NCBI GenBank assembly: GCA_963774195.1
Contig: CAVZDY010000001.1
Location: 868,001-932,000 of the forward strand
Direction of reading: 5' to 3'
Length of the DNA stretch: 64,000 nucleotides
Source of the DNA: Roseiarcus sp963774195
GTDB lineage: Bacteria > Pseudomonadota > Alphaproteobacteria > Rhizobiales > Beijerinckiaceae
Part shown: piece after piece, positions 26,080 through 34,498 of the stretch
How the letters are laid out: each line of letters begins with the position of its first letter
Numbering within the stretch: position 1 is the stretch's first letter
Translations under genes and position numbers: made by a program
The notes under the pieces: generated by a model
The model's database searches: none
What the model saw: only the letters and a program-made list of their open reading frames with translations
Told to the model about the DNA's origin: nothing

Positions 26080-27342
26080 ATGACGGCGATCGACGCGAGT
26101 TTTGGTGAAGTCTCGTTCCAGCATGATATTGAAAGTCGTAGCAAACTTCTCTGGGTGCTCCCTTGGGGCGTCGCTCTCGCCATTGGCGCCGGAGCGGCGA
26201 TGTGGCTCCCAGACGATCGGTCCGGTTCGGCGCCGAACTTCCTGGCGCCGCGGCTGACCAGCCATACGGCCCTGACGCCGGTCGCGCCGCGCGCCAATTC
26301 GTACGGCCCGCTGGTCGCTTTTGTCGGGCAGCCCGACGCCGCCGCAGAGCGACCCGCGCCCGCGCCGCAATCGAAGCCGCCCGCGCCGCCGGAGCCCGTC
26401 GCCGACGCTAGCCCGGCCGCGCCACCCGCGCCCGTTCCCGCCGCGGCCCCGCAGGCGCCGCTCGACGTCGCCGCCGCGCTGGCGCCGCCGCGCTCGACCT
26501 TCGGCAACCCTTACGGCGTGCTGGTCGACCCCGAATTCCTCCACGACGACCAGCCCGCGCCGTTGAACGCGCCGCCGGCCGTGGTGGCGAGCCTCGAGTC
26601 CGCTCCGGCCTCGCCCGATATCCCGGTCTTGTCGAACCCGGCGACGCCGGCGGAGAACGCCGCAACCGAACCGCCGGTGCCCCCGGCGCGTCCGGCCGGA
26701 TTGGCGCCCGCTGCACAACCCGAGCGCCGCGCTCCGGCTCCCCAGGCCAATCGGCCGGTCGTCAATCGATCGGTCGTGGCGACGGCGCCCGCGCCGGACG
26801 ACCGCAACATCTTCGAGAAGCTGTTCGGCATCAACCGCCAAGCGCACCCGGCGGTCACCGCTTATGCCGAGCCGGAGAGCGGCGCGGCGAACGGCGCGAG
26901 GGGATCGTCGCTCGCCGGCAACTCCGGCGTCTCGTTCTTCGGTAGATCGACCACGGGCGGCTACGACCAATACACTGCCGTCTACGACATTTCGACGCAT
27001 ACCGTTTACATGCCCGACGGCGGCCGCCTCGAGGCGCATTCCGGCCTCGGCGACAGACTGGACGATCCGCGCTTCGTCAGCGAGCGCGATCGCGGCGCGA
27101 CGCCGCCGCATCTCTACGATCTGACGCTGCGCGAACAATTGTTCCATGGCGTCCAGGCGCTGCGCCTGACGCCGGTCGGCGAGGGCGGGGTCTACGGACG
27201 CGCCGGCCTGCTGGCGCACACTTTCATGCTCGGTCCGAACGGCGATTCCAACGGCTGCGTGTCATTCCGCGACTACGAGGCCTTCCTGCGCGCCTTCCAG
27301 CAGGGCCGCATCAAGCGCCTCGCGGTGGTCGCGCGGCTGTGA
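26080..27342 (+). CDS. DUF2778 (L,D-transpeptidase-like, Tlde1-related) membrane-anchored protein
   Basis: 420 aa. A single TM (about 25-45, LLWVLPWGVALAIGAGAAM) precedes a long Pro/Ala-rich linker (about 80-265), then a C-terminal catalytic domain. DUF2778 signatures: YDQYTAVYDISTHTVYMPDGGRLEAHSG and RAGLLAHTFMLGPNGDSNGC with H380 and C393 as the L,D-transpeptidase-like dyad. The family includes the type VI effector Tlde1, but here there is no secretion-system neighbour and the TM/linker build suggests a housekeeping cell-wall role. Common in Rhizobiales. Confidence 0.85.
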   Translation: MTAIDASFGEVSFQHDIESRSKLLWVLPWGVALAIGAGAAMWLPDDRSGSAPNFLAPRLTSHTALTPVAPRANSYGPLVAFVGQPDAAAERPAPAPQSKPPAPPEPVADASPAAPPAPVPAAAPQAPLDVAAALAPPRSTFGNPYGVLVDPEFLHDDQPAPLNAPPAVVASLESAPASPDIPVLSNPATPAENAATEPPVPPARPAGLAPAAQPERRAPAPQANRPVVNRSVVATAPAPDDRNIFEKLFGINRQAHPAVTAYAEPESGAANGARGSSLAGNSGVSFFGRSTTGGYDQYTAVYDISTHTVYMPDGGRLEAHSGLGDRLDDPRFVSERDRGATPPHLYDLTLREQLFHGVQALRLTPVGEGGVYGRAGLLAHTFMLGPNGDSNGCVSFRDYEAFLRAFQQGRIKRLAVVARL

Positions 27343-27366
27343 GCGTGACGGCGTCTGATTGAGCGC

Positions 27367-27405
27367 CGTCATTGCGAGGAGCGCAGCGACGAAGCAATCC
27401 ATGGT
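27367..27405. repeat. Interspersed repeat family A, half copy
   Basis: GCCGTCATTGCGAGGAGCGC followed by AGCGACGAAGCAATCCATGG: one arm of family A without its partner. It lies between the DUF2778 gene and the IS4-type element. Confidence 0.6.
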
Positions 27406-27455
27406 TCCGCTTGCATCGACGGGAACGGCGCTACGGGATTATCCATCCGGCTCCC

Positions 27456-27533
27456 TGTCATGCCCGCGAAAGCGGGCATCCAGGAGTTGAAGGGCGAAGG
27501 CCTGCGGCGGTTGTCTGGACCCCCGCTCTCGCT
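27456..27533. repeat. REP family B pair, second palindrome split by the IS4-type element
   Basis: TGTCATGCCCGCGAAAGCGG is complete. The facing palindrome begins TGTCTGGACCCCCGCT at the IS edge and its other arm, GCGAAGGCGGGGGTGACA, is on the far side of the IS at 28859-28876. The same split occurs around the second IS copy. Confidence 0.7.
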
Positions 27534-28858
27534 CTAGGGGATGCACACATCTTCGTTTCGGCGGCGTGGGTGTTTGACGGTTGCGGCCTGGTCGTGATTC
27601 GCTAGCGCGCATTGGCGGGGGCGAATCGCGATGGGGTTGGACGGATTGCGGCTGGGCGATTTCGGGGCTGGAGCGCGGAGGTCGTCGAAACATGCGCCGG
27701 CCGGCATGTGCTGGCCGGCATGTGCTGGCGATCCAGGACACGAGCGAGATCAACTTCGCCACGACGAAGGCGCATGATCGCGGCCTGGGCGAAATCGGCA
27801 AGGGCGTCGGGCGCGGCGTGCTGCTGCACGCGATGCTGGGGCTGGACGCCGAGACGGGCGGCATTCTGGGGCTGGTGGCGGGACGGGTGTGGACGCGCCA
27901 CGGCCGGGTGACGACGCCCCACAAGCAACGCCCGTTGTCCGAAAAGGAGTTGGAGCGGTGGCTGAGCACGCCGCAGGCCGCCAAGGCGCCGCTGCGCCGG
28001 GCGGCGCTGGTGACGGAGATCAGCGACCGCGAGAGCGACATCTACGAGAAATGGGCGCATTTGCCGGAGCCCGGGTTTCATATCCTGACCCGGGCCCTGC
28101 AGGACCGGTCGATCGCCGAGGGCGACGGCAAGCTCTCGACGGCGCCGCTGCAGCCGGCAGGCACGGCCTCGATCGAGCTGCGCGCGCGCCCCGGTCGTCC
28201 GGCCCGCACCGCTCAGCTCGTGACCCGCTTCGGACGGGTCACCCTCAAGCGTCCCGAGTATCTGGCCAAGCAAGGCGAGCGGCTGGCGAAGACGGTCGCG
28301 GTCAGTCTGGTCGAGGTGCGCGAGGTCGACGCGCCGCCGGACGCCGAACCGATCCTGTGGCGGTTGTTGACCACCCACGCGGTCGAGGACGCCGCGATGG
28401 CCTGGCGCGTGGTCGGCTGGTACCGGCAGCGCGGGACGATCGAACAGCTCTTCCGCACCCTCAAGCAACAGGGCCAGCAACTGGAGGACAGCCAGCTCGA
28501 CAGCGCCGAACGGCTGATCAAGCTGACCGCCATCGCCGCGCGCGCCGCCTGCGTCATCATGCAGCTCGTCCAGGCGCGCGACGGCCGCTCCGAGCAACCC
28601 GCCAAGATCGCCTTCTCGCCCGCCGAGATCGAGACCCTCCACGCGCTGCTGCCGGAGGTCGAGGGGAAAACCGCCCTGCAAAAGAACCCGCACCCGCCGA
28701 ACTCGCTCGCCTGGGCCGGCTGGATCATCGCCAAACTCGGCGGCTGGGACGGCTACCCCAGATCCAAGCCCCCAGGGCCGATCACCTTTCGCCACGGCTT
28801 GGAATACTTCCGATCCATCGCACGCGGATGGCGGCTACGAAATGTGTGAATCGCCTAG
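27534..28858 (+). mobile_element. IS4-family (Tn5/IS50-like) insertion sequence, copy 1, internally deleted
   Basis: About 1325 bp, bounded by imperfect inverted ends CTAGGGGATGCACACAT and, on the other strand, CTAGGCGATTCACACAT. Nearly identical to 45465-46948 but lacks 159 bp (exactly 53 codons) near the transposase start. The insertion is between the two arms of a REP palindrome. A target duplication could not be fixed because both flanks are palindromic. Confidence 0.85.
27631..28849 (+). pseudogene. IS4-type transposase, copy 1, deleted and frameshifted
   Basis: Starts MGLDGLRLGDFG, then 159 bp are missing relative to copy 2. A tandem 14-bp duplication (27701-27714 and 27715-27728, CCGGCATGTGCTGG) shifts the frame before HVLAIQDTSEINF. 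The remaining frame is intact to 28849 and has the first Asp in IQDTSE, the second in ISDRESDIYE, and the Y-(2)-R-(3)-E-(6)-K signature in WYRQRGTIEQLFRTLK: the complete DDE core of the IS50 group. Unlikely to make full-length transposase. Confidence 0.88.
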
Positions 28859-28898
28859 CGCGAAGGCGGGGGTGACACCCCGCCCTGCGTCCCGGAAT

Positions 28899-29375
28899 TC
28901 AGCCTTCGCGGCGCTGCTGCCGATGATGGCCGCCGAACGAGGTGCGCAGCAGCGCGGCGAAGCGGTGCTTCTGGCCGTCGTCGAGGCTGTCGTAGAGCGG
29001 CTTGGCCGCGCCGATCAGCTTCTGGAGATCGGCGGCGCGGGCGGTCAAGCCTTCCGAGCGATGCTGCAGCCGCTCGATCAGATCGAAGTGCCCGTCGCTG
29101 TTTTCGCGCTGCTGGCGCCAGGCGGCGAAACGCTGGGCCCGCTCCTTGGCGAGGTCGCGAATGGCCGCTTCGACCGGCGACCAGTTCTTCTCTTGATCGG
29201 GCGTCAGCTTCAAGCCGGCCTTCAGCGCCGCGATGTGGGCGTCGAGCATGGCCGCGCGGTCTTCCGCGGACATGTGGTGGAACGGCCCGGGCTGGAAATT
29301 GTCAGCAGCCAGGGCGCCGGAAACAGTGGCGAGCGCGAGCGTCGCCGCAACCAGAATGCTTTTCGTCGTAATCAT
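28899..29375 (-). CDS. Spy/CpxP-like LTXXQ-motif periplasmic protein
   Basis: 158 aa from the ATG at 29375, preceded by GGGAG. Signal peptide about 1-23 (ATLALATVSGALA). The mature protein is nearly all helix, with an LTPDQEKNW (LTXXQ) motif near residue 56 and a second related segment near LQKLIGAAKPLYDSLDDGQKHRF; there are histidines near both ends (PFHHM and GGHHRQQ). Family members are periplasmic chaperones or metal/envelope stress sensors. Divergent from the MarR gene with 236 bp between, a possible shared control region. Confidence 0.88.
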   Translation of the reverse strand: MITTKSILVAATLALATVSGALAADNFQPGPFHHMSAEDRAAMLDAHIAALKAGLKLTPDQEKNWSPVEAAIRDLAKERAQRFAAWRQQRENSDGHFDLIERLQHRSEGLTARAADLQKLIGAAKPLYDSLDDGQKHRFAALLRTSFGGHHRQQRREG

Positions 29376-29582
29376 GGGTCGCTCCCATAGGGACTTTGCG
29401 CCCCGAGATAACCGCAGACGCCGCGGGGAATCCAGTGACACCCGCGTGAGATCGGCCTTGAAAAGGTTAAGTTTTGTTGCGGCGAAAGCCGCTTCCAATC
29501 GATCATTGTCCCGATGAGGCCGCGTAGCCTTCAACGCCTCGTTCGGGAGCCCTGACGGCCCAAAGCCGGGGATGGCTTGCCA

Positions 29583-29604
29583 AAATACTGCATACACAGT
29601 ATTT
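29583..29604. promoter_or_regulatory. Palindromic operator before the MarR gene
   Basis: Perfect inverted repeat AAATACTG-CATACA-CAGTATTT, ending seven bases before the MarR start codon. Length and position fit a MarR-family dimer site for autorepression. AT-rich within GC-rich DNA. Whether it also controls the divergent spy gene is unknown. Confidence 0.7.
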
Positions 29605-29611
29605 CGAGCAA

Positions 29612-30118
29612 ATGGAGCCAGAGACTGATAACGGCGCCTCGGCGCAAGAGTTGCCGCCCGACGCCTTCCTCGCTGCGATCCCCGCGCTCTGCCTCGCTAT
29701 GGCGAGCCGCTCGGCCTCACGCGCAGCCACCAGAGTGTTGGCGATGCGGATGCGGCCGCTTGGCCTGCAGGCGACCCAGTTCCCCATCCTGGTGATGTTG
29801 CGGCTGCAGAGCGGGATGAGCGTCGCCACGCTCGCCGAATCGCTCGATCTCGACGCCACGACCCTCACCCGCAACATTCAACTGCTGGAGCGGCGCGGCC
29901 TGATCGAAACCTCGGGCGGCCGGGGTCGCGCGGGCAAGCGTCTCGCGCTCTCGTCCGCCGGCGAGACGGCCCTCTCGGCGGCTGTCGATGCGTGGCGCGA
30001 GGCGCAGAGCGCGATCACAGCCGAGCTTGGAGCGGATGAGCCAGACGCCTTGCGGCGCGCGTTCATGCGGCTCGAACAGGCGGCCAATCTTGCCGAGCGC
30101 AAATCGAAAAGGGCGTGA
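29612..30118 (+). CDS. MarR-family transcriptional regulator
   Basis: 168 aa. The winged helix core is QFPILVMLRLQSGMSVATLAESLDLDATTLTRNIQLLERRGLIET, with a wing GGRGRAGKRLALSSAG; flanking helices form the dimer interface. It lies immediately downstream of a perfect palindrome and 3 bp upstream of a ketoacyl synthase gene, so it probably regulates its own operon, including that enzyme. The ligand is unknown; MarR proteins near fatty-acid enzymes often sense lipids or phenolics (inference). Confidence 0.9.
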   Translation: MEPETDNGASAQELPPDAFLAAIPALCLAMASRSASRAATRVLAMRMRPLGLQATQFPILVMLRLQSGMSVATLAESLDLDATTLTRNIQLLERRGLIETSGGRGRAGKRLALSSAGETALSAAVDAWREAQSAITAELGADEPDALRRAFMRLEQAANLAERKSKRA

Positions 30119-30121
30119 AAC

Positions 30122-31396
30122 GTGCAGCGCATCGTTGTCACCGGTCTTGGTTGCGTGTCGCCGCTCGGTTGCGGCGTCGAGCGCGTCTGGCGCCGCCTGA
30201 TCGAAGGACGCTCGGGGCTGCGTCGCCTGCCGGACGAGGTTGCCCACGACCTGCCGGTCGGGGTCGCCGCTCTCGTCCCCACCCGCGAGGAGGATGCGGA
30301 AGGCGGCTTCGCTACGGAGGCGTCGATCGCCGCCAAGGACCTCAAGAAGATGGACCGCTTCATCCAGTTTGCGATGGTCGCAGCGGACGAAGCGCTCGCC
30401 GCCGCACGCTGGGCGCCCGCCGAGGCGCGGCAGCGCGAGCGCACGGCGACGATCGTCGCCTCTGGCGTCGGCGGCTTTCCCGCCATGGCCGAAGCGACAC
30501 GCGTGGTCGACACGAAGGGGCCGCGGCGGCTGTCGCCGTTCACGATTCCCTCGTTCCTCGCCAATCTCGCGGCGGGGCAGGTTTCGATCAAGCATGGCCT
30601 GCGCGGACCGCTCGGCTGCCCGGTAACCGCCTGCGCGGCCAGCGTCCAAGCAATCGGCGACGCCATGCGCCTCATCCGCGCGGGCGAGGCCGACATTGTC
30701 CTGGCCGGCGGCGCGGAAGCCTGCATCGATCGCGTGAGCCTCGCCGGTTTCGCCGCGGCCCGGTCGTTGTCGACCGGCTTCGCGGCGACGCCTGAGAAGG
30801 CGTCGCGGCCGTTCGACCGCCACCGCGACGGCTTCGTCATGGGCGAAGGCGCTGCGATGCTGGTTGTCGAAAGCCTCGACCATGCGCTGGCGCGTGGCGC
30901 GCGGCCAATCGTCGAGTTGATAGGCTACGGCACTGCGGCCGACGCCTATCACATGACCGCCGGCCCGGAGGACGGGGAGGGCGCGCTCCGCGCGATGCGC
31001 CTGGCGCTCGACATGGCCGGCGTCGACCCCCGAGAGATCGGCTACGTCAATGCGCACGCCACCTCGACGCCGGTCGGCGACGCGAGCGAACTCGCCGCGC
31101 TGCGCAGCCTGTTCGGCGCCGCGCCTGGAGCGCCGATCTCCTCGACCAAATCCGCGACCGGACATCTGCTCGGCGCGGCCGGCGCGCTGGAAGCGGTGTT
31201 CTCGGCGCTGGCGCTGCGCGATGGCGTCCTGCCGCCGACGCTCAATCTGGAAAATCCCGATCCCGCGGCGACTGGCCTCGACCTCATCAGGCCGATCGCG
31301 CGCCGCGGGGCGATCGACGTCGCAATGTCGAACGGCTTCGGCTTCGGCGGCGTCAACGCGGCGATCGTGTTGCGGCGCTGGCCGGCCGATGCGTGA
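30122..31396 (+). CDS. Beta-ketoacyl-ACP synthase II-type (FabF-like) enzyme
   Basis: 424 aa from a GTG. Condensing-enzyme triad: nucleophile C171 in CPVTACAASVQAIGDA, first histidine in NAHATSTPVGD, second in KSATGHLLGAAGALEA. The end GFGFGGVNAAIVL is the usual GFGGTN-like loop with V for T. It elongates acyl-ACP by two carbons in the cytoplasm. No acpP or fabG neighbour: it is paired only with MarR, 3 bp apart, so it may serve a specialised lipid rather than bulk synthesis. The main fabF would be elsewhere. Confidence 0.92.
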   Translation: MQRIVVTGLGCVSPLGCGVERVWRRLIEGRSGLRRLPDEVAHDLPVGVAALVPTREEDAEGGFATEASIAAKDLKKMDRFIQFAMVAADEALAAARWAPAEARQRERTATIVASGVGGFPAMAEATRVVDTKGPRRLSPFTIPSFLANLAAGQVSIKHGLRGPLGCPVTACAASVQAIGDAMRLIRAGEADIVLAGGAEACIDRVSLAGFAAARSLSTGFAATPEKASRPFDRHRDGFVMGEGAAMLVVESLDHALARGARPIVELIGYGTAADAYHMTAGPEDGEGALRAMRLALDMAGVDPREIGYVNAHATSTPVGDASELAALRSLFGAAPGAPISSTKSATGHLLGAAGALEAVFSALALRDGVLPPTLNLENPDPAATGLDLIRPIARRGAIDVAMSNGFGFGGVNAAIVLRRWPADA

Positions 31397-31405
31397 GCGC
31401 CGGCG

Positions 31406-31951
31406 TCAGACCACCTCCCCGATGCGCTTCCAATAGATCATGGTCGCCGTCAGGCCGCCGTGCGGCTTGAGCGCAAAGTCCGGGATCGCGCCTGCGAGCG
31501 TGAAGCCGAGCTTCTCGTAGAAGCCGGAGGCGCCTTGCTCCGCCGCCGTATCGAGCGTCAGCAGGCTGCGCCCCCGCTCGATCGCGAGCCGCTCGGCGGT
31601 TCGCACCAGCGCTGTCCCGACGCCGCGGCCGCGGAAGCTCACACGCGTCATCATCTTGGCGATTTCGGCGCGATGCGGCTGGTTGGGCGGGCAGTCCAGC
31701 AGCAGAGTGACAGTGCCGACGAGTTTCTCGCCCTCGAAGGCGCCGAGGACGATCCGTTCGCCGCGCGCCGCGGCGGCGAGCGCATTTTCCCAGAAGGCGG
31801 CGGCCGCCTCCGGGGCGAGCGGATGCATGAAGCTGACCGATCCCCCGGCCGCGACCGTCTCGATGAGAAGATCCGCGAGCGTCGCGATCGTCGCCGGCGC
31901 GCCCTCCAAAGCCCTGATTGCGAGTTTGGCGGCCTCACGAAGCGCGTCCAT
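31406..31951 (-). CDS. GNAT-family N-acetyltransferase
   Basis: 181 aa. The acetyl-CoA pyrophosphate loop is VSFRGRGVGTALVRTAE (R-G-x-G-x-A type), preceded by the EIAKMMTRV strand and followed by LLTLDTAAEQGASGFYEKLGF, the full GNAT motif A/B set. Substrate unknown; such stand-alone acetyltransferases modify small amines or protein termini. It shares the minus strand with, and lies 3 bp downstream of, the TraB-family gene, so the two are probably co-transcribed. Confidence 0.9.
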   Translation of the reverse strand: MDALREAAKLAIRALEGAPATIATLADLLIETVAAGGSVSFMHPLAPEAAAAFWENALAAAARGERIVLGAFEGEKLVGTVTLLLDCPPNQPHRAEIAKMMTRVSFRGRGVGTALVRTAERLAIERGRSLLTLDTAAEQGASGFYEKLGFTLAGAIPDFALKPHGGLTATMIYWKRIGEVV

Positions 31952-31954
31952 GCC

Positions 31955-33019
31955 TCACCACACCTTCGTAACGCGATAGCCCATGGCGCGGAAGCGCTCG
32001 ACGAGGCCATTGCGGCCCGAGAGGTGCAGCGCGCCGACGGCGATGAAGGCGCCGCCGTTCGCCAGCAACGGCGCGGCGCGCTCCGCCATCCTCGCATTGC
32101 GACCGACCAGCAGCAGATGATCGAATTCGTCTTCCGCGGCGTGTTCTTGCGGCGTGAGACCCGGCAGCACGTCGGCGATGGCGATCATGTCGGTCGGACG
32201 TTTCTCGCGATAGAGACGAAGCAGTGTCGCATAGGAATCTTCGTCCAGCGTCGGCTCGCGAGCCGACGCCTCCAGCGTCGTCGCCGCCAGTTCCGGTGAA
32301 GCGCTGGCCATCGTGTCGAGTTGCTCGGCCATGGTCTCCAGCCCGACGACTTTGAGGCCGCGCGCCTTGCCGGCGGCGGCGATCACTTGATCGACCTCCG
32401 GCAACCCCGCCTGGGAGCGCTCCGCTTCGCAGGTCGGCAGAGCGGCGGCGGCGGCGAGGAACCAGAGGCGAAGGTGGTGCGCCATCTCCTTGGGGAAGCC
32501 GCGGCGCGCGAGATAGTCGTCGACGACGGCCGCTTTCGGCCCGACGAGCGCGGGAGGGAAAGTGTCGACATCGGTCGCCATCGCCTTCGATACCGCCGCT
32601 GCGGCCATGTTGGCTTGATCGACCTCGTCGAAGGGGCCGCCGAGTTCGGTGGCGACGACCTTGGCGGAGGCGACATATTCCGCCGCCTGACGCGCGATCG
32701 CGACGGCGCCTGCGTCGGTCGAATGGATGGTGCCGAACAGATAGGAGGGCCCCAGCCCCTGGCGTTCGATGCGCCACAGGAGGCCCTGGGCGTTCACGAG
32801 ATCGTCGGCGCGCTTGAGGCGCGCATCGCGAAGATCGAGGCCCGGTTCGAGATCATGCCCGGCGCAGGCCTTGGGCGCATCGTCGGCGAAGGCCGGCGCG
32901 GCGAAAGCGAGCGCGGCCAGCAGGGCCAGAACGATCCCGCTATTGCGAGCGGAGCCATGGATTGCTTCGTCGCTGCGCTCCTCGCAATGACGATGCCGCG
33001 GCGCGAGCGGCCCAATCAC
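31955..33019 (-). CDS. TraB/GumN-family protein with repeat-derived N-terminus
   Basis: 354 aa. TraB/GumN motifs: SYLFGTIHSTDAG early and FIAVGALHLSGRNGLVERF at the end, with conserved GTIH and GALHL residues thought to form a metal-dependent hydrolase site. A hydrophobic signal-like core (VLALLAALAFAAPAFADD) begins near residue 30. The only start codon in frame is ATG 33019, so residues about 8-28 (RHCEERSDEAIH) are read from a family A repeat, which thus supplies the basic N-region of the signal peptide. The protein is otherwise full length. The ATG overlaps the end of coaA. Confidence 0.88.
   Translation of the reverse strand: MIGPLAPRHRHCEERSDEAIHGSARNSGIVLALLAALAFAAPAFADDAPKACAGHDLEPGLDLRDARLKRADDLVNAQGLLWRIERQGLGPSYLFGTIHSTDAGAVAIARQAAEYVASAKVVATELGGPFDEVDQANMAAAAVSKAMATDVDTFPPALVGPKAAVVDDYLARRGFPKEMAHHLRLWFLAAAAALPTCEAERSQAGLPEVDQVIAAAGKARGLKVVGLETMAEQLDTMASASPELAATTLEASAREPTLDEDSYATLLRLYREKRPTDMIAIADVLPGLTPQEHAAEDEFDHLLLVGRNARMAERAAPLLANGGAFIAVGALHLSGRNGLVERFRAMGYRVTKVW
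32935..32994. repeat. Interspersed repeat family A, short copy inside a coding region
   Basis: ATTGCGAGCGGAGCCATGGATTG and a facing TCGTCGCTGCGCTCCTCGCAAT. It lies wholly within the TraB-family frame near its 5' end and is translated. Confidence 0.8.
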
Positions 33020-34038
33020 AGCTTGCGCAACGCGACTCGCTCGATGCGATGGTCGGCGCCTTTGGTGAGACGGAGGCTGGCCCGCGGCCGCGTCGGCAGG
33101 ATGTTCTCGTGGAGATTGACGAGGTTGATGCGCCGCCAGATCGAGCGGGCAGTCGCCTCGGCCTCGGCGTCGTCGATATCGGCGTATTTCCTGAAATAGC
33201 TGCGCGGGTCGCGGAAGGCGGTCTGGCGCAGCCGCATGAAGCGCTCAATGTACCATTTCTCCAGCAACTCGTCGCTGGCGTCGAGGAACACCGAGAAGTC
33301 GAAAAAATCGGAGACGAACGGGATCTCCTTGCCTTCGCGCGACAGCCGGTTGGGCAGCAGCACGTTGAGCCCCTCGACGATCAGAATGTCCGGCCGATCC
33401 ACCGTGATCGTCTCGCCCGGCACGACGTCGTAGACGAGATGCGAGTAGACCGGGGCGGTGACATTGCGGGCGCCCGCCTTGATCTCGCCGAGGAAACGGA
33501 TCAGCGCGGTGCCGTCGTAGCTCTCGGGAAAACCTTTGCGCTCCATCAGGCCGTCGCGGAGCAGCTTGGCGTTGGGATGCAGGAAGCCGTCGGTCGTCAC
33601 GAGCTGGACCTTGGGCGTATTGGGCCAGCGCGTCAGCAGCGCCTGCAACACGCGGGCGGTTGTCGATTTGCCCACCGCGACCGAACCGGCGACGCCGATG
33701 ATGTAGGGCACCTTGCCGTCGATCGCGCCGAGAAAGCGCTGCGTCGCCTTGAAGAGGCCCTGCGTCGCCGCAACGTAGAGCGCCAGCAGACGCGACAGCG
33801 GCAGGTAGATCGCCTCCACCTCCTCGAGCGAGATCGGATCGTGGGTCGATTGCAGCTTGCGCAGATCGCCGACAGTGAGCGTCAGCTCGGTGTCGGCGCG
33901 CAGTTGCGCCCACTCGACCCGCGTGAAATGTCGGTAAGGGGAGACGATATCGCTGGGCGGGCCATCCGAAGCGCGATTGTCCATGCGAATCCCGGTATCT
34001 TCAGCGGGGACGGGGAGAATTCCGGAGATCTCGTTCAT
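33016..34038 (-). CDS. coaA: Type I pantothenate kinase
   Basis: 340 aa. P-loop GVAGSVAVGKSTTARVLQ, TTDGFLHPN, RKGFPESYD, VYSHLVYDVVPGE, DILIVEGLNVL and the C-terminal WRRINLVNLHENILPTRPRASLRL are diagnostic of CoaA. It phosphorylates pantothenate, the first and feedback-regulated step of coenzyme A synthesis. Its ATG overlaps the hisE stop by 4 bp (ATGA); hisE-coaA is a conserved alphaproteobacterial arrangement. Confidence 0.97.
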   Translation of the reverse strand: MNEISGILPVPAEDTGIRMDNRASDGPPSDIVSPYRHFTRVEWAQLRADTELTLTVGDLRKLQSTHDPISLEEVEAIYLPLSRLLALYVAATQGLFKATQRFLGAIDGKVPYIIGVAGSVAVGKSTTARVLQALLTRWPNTPKVQLVTTDGFLHPNAKLLRDGLMERKGFPESYDGTALIRFLGEIKAGARNVTAPVYSHLVYDVVPGETITVDRPDILIVEGLNVLLPNRLSREGKEIPFVSDFFDFSVFLDASDELLEKWYIERFMRLRQTAFRDPRSYFRKYADIDDAEAEATARSIWRRINLVNLHENILPTRPRASLRLTKGADHRIERVALRKL

Positions 34039-34349
34039 GCGCGTCGCGAAGCCTTCTCCTCGAGTCCGCTCTGGCGGGTGCGCCGCTCGAGTTCATTGAT
34101 CACTTCCGAGAGCTCGACCCCCCGCGACTTCAGGACGACGAGCAGATGGTAAAGTACGTCGGCGGCCTCGTTGCGCACCGCCGTCTCGTCCTGGGCGGCG
34201 GCGGCGATCGCGAGTTCGACCGCCTCTTCGCCGAATTTCTTGCCGCAGTGCGCCGGGCCCTTGGAGAGCAGCGTGCTCGTATAGGATTTGTCCGCGCCTG
34301 CATCGGCGCGCCCGGCGATGATGCGGGCGAGGTCGTCAAGCGTGAACAT
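34035..34349 (-). CDS. hisE: Phosphoribosyl-ATP pyrophosphatase
   Basis: 104 aa. A MazG-like all-helical fold with the metal-binding KKFGEEAVELAIAA and RNEAADVLYHLLVVL helices and the SYTSTLLSKGP start motif. It hydrolyses phosphoribosyl-ATP in histidine biosynthesis. It is the first gene of the hisE-coaA pair here; hisF, which usually precedes it, is not present, so the histidine cluster has been split. Confidence 0.96.
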   Translation of the reverse strand: MFTLDDLARIIAGRADAGADKSYTSTLLSKGPAHCGKKFGEEAVELAIAAAAQDETAVRNEAADVLYHLLVVLKSRGVELSEVINELERRTRQSGLEEKASRRA

Positions 34350-34498
34350 CGATGTCGGCGCTTTCCTGGGCCAATATGGTCAACGTCATATTGTGGCTGG
34401 GATTTGGCGGATTGTCGAGAAAGGGCGACCGGCAGCGCCTCAACCTTAGTTGCGCTCGAGCGGCGCCAAGGCGCCGAAATCAGCGCTATGTTGGCCTG

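Noticed and set aside
26080..27342. Type VI secretion effector (Tlde1)
   Set aside because: The DUF2778 domain is shared, but there is no secretion gene or immunity gene nearby and the protein has its own TM anchor; a cell-wall role is more likely.
29717..31165. 482-aa minus-strand frame across marR and the ketoacyl synthase
   Set aside because: Both plus-strand genes have full catalytic or DNA-binding motifs; the minus frame has none.
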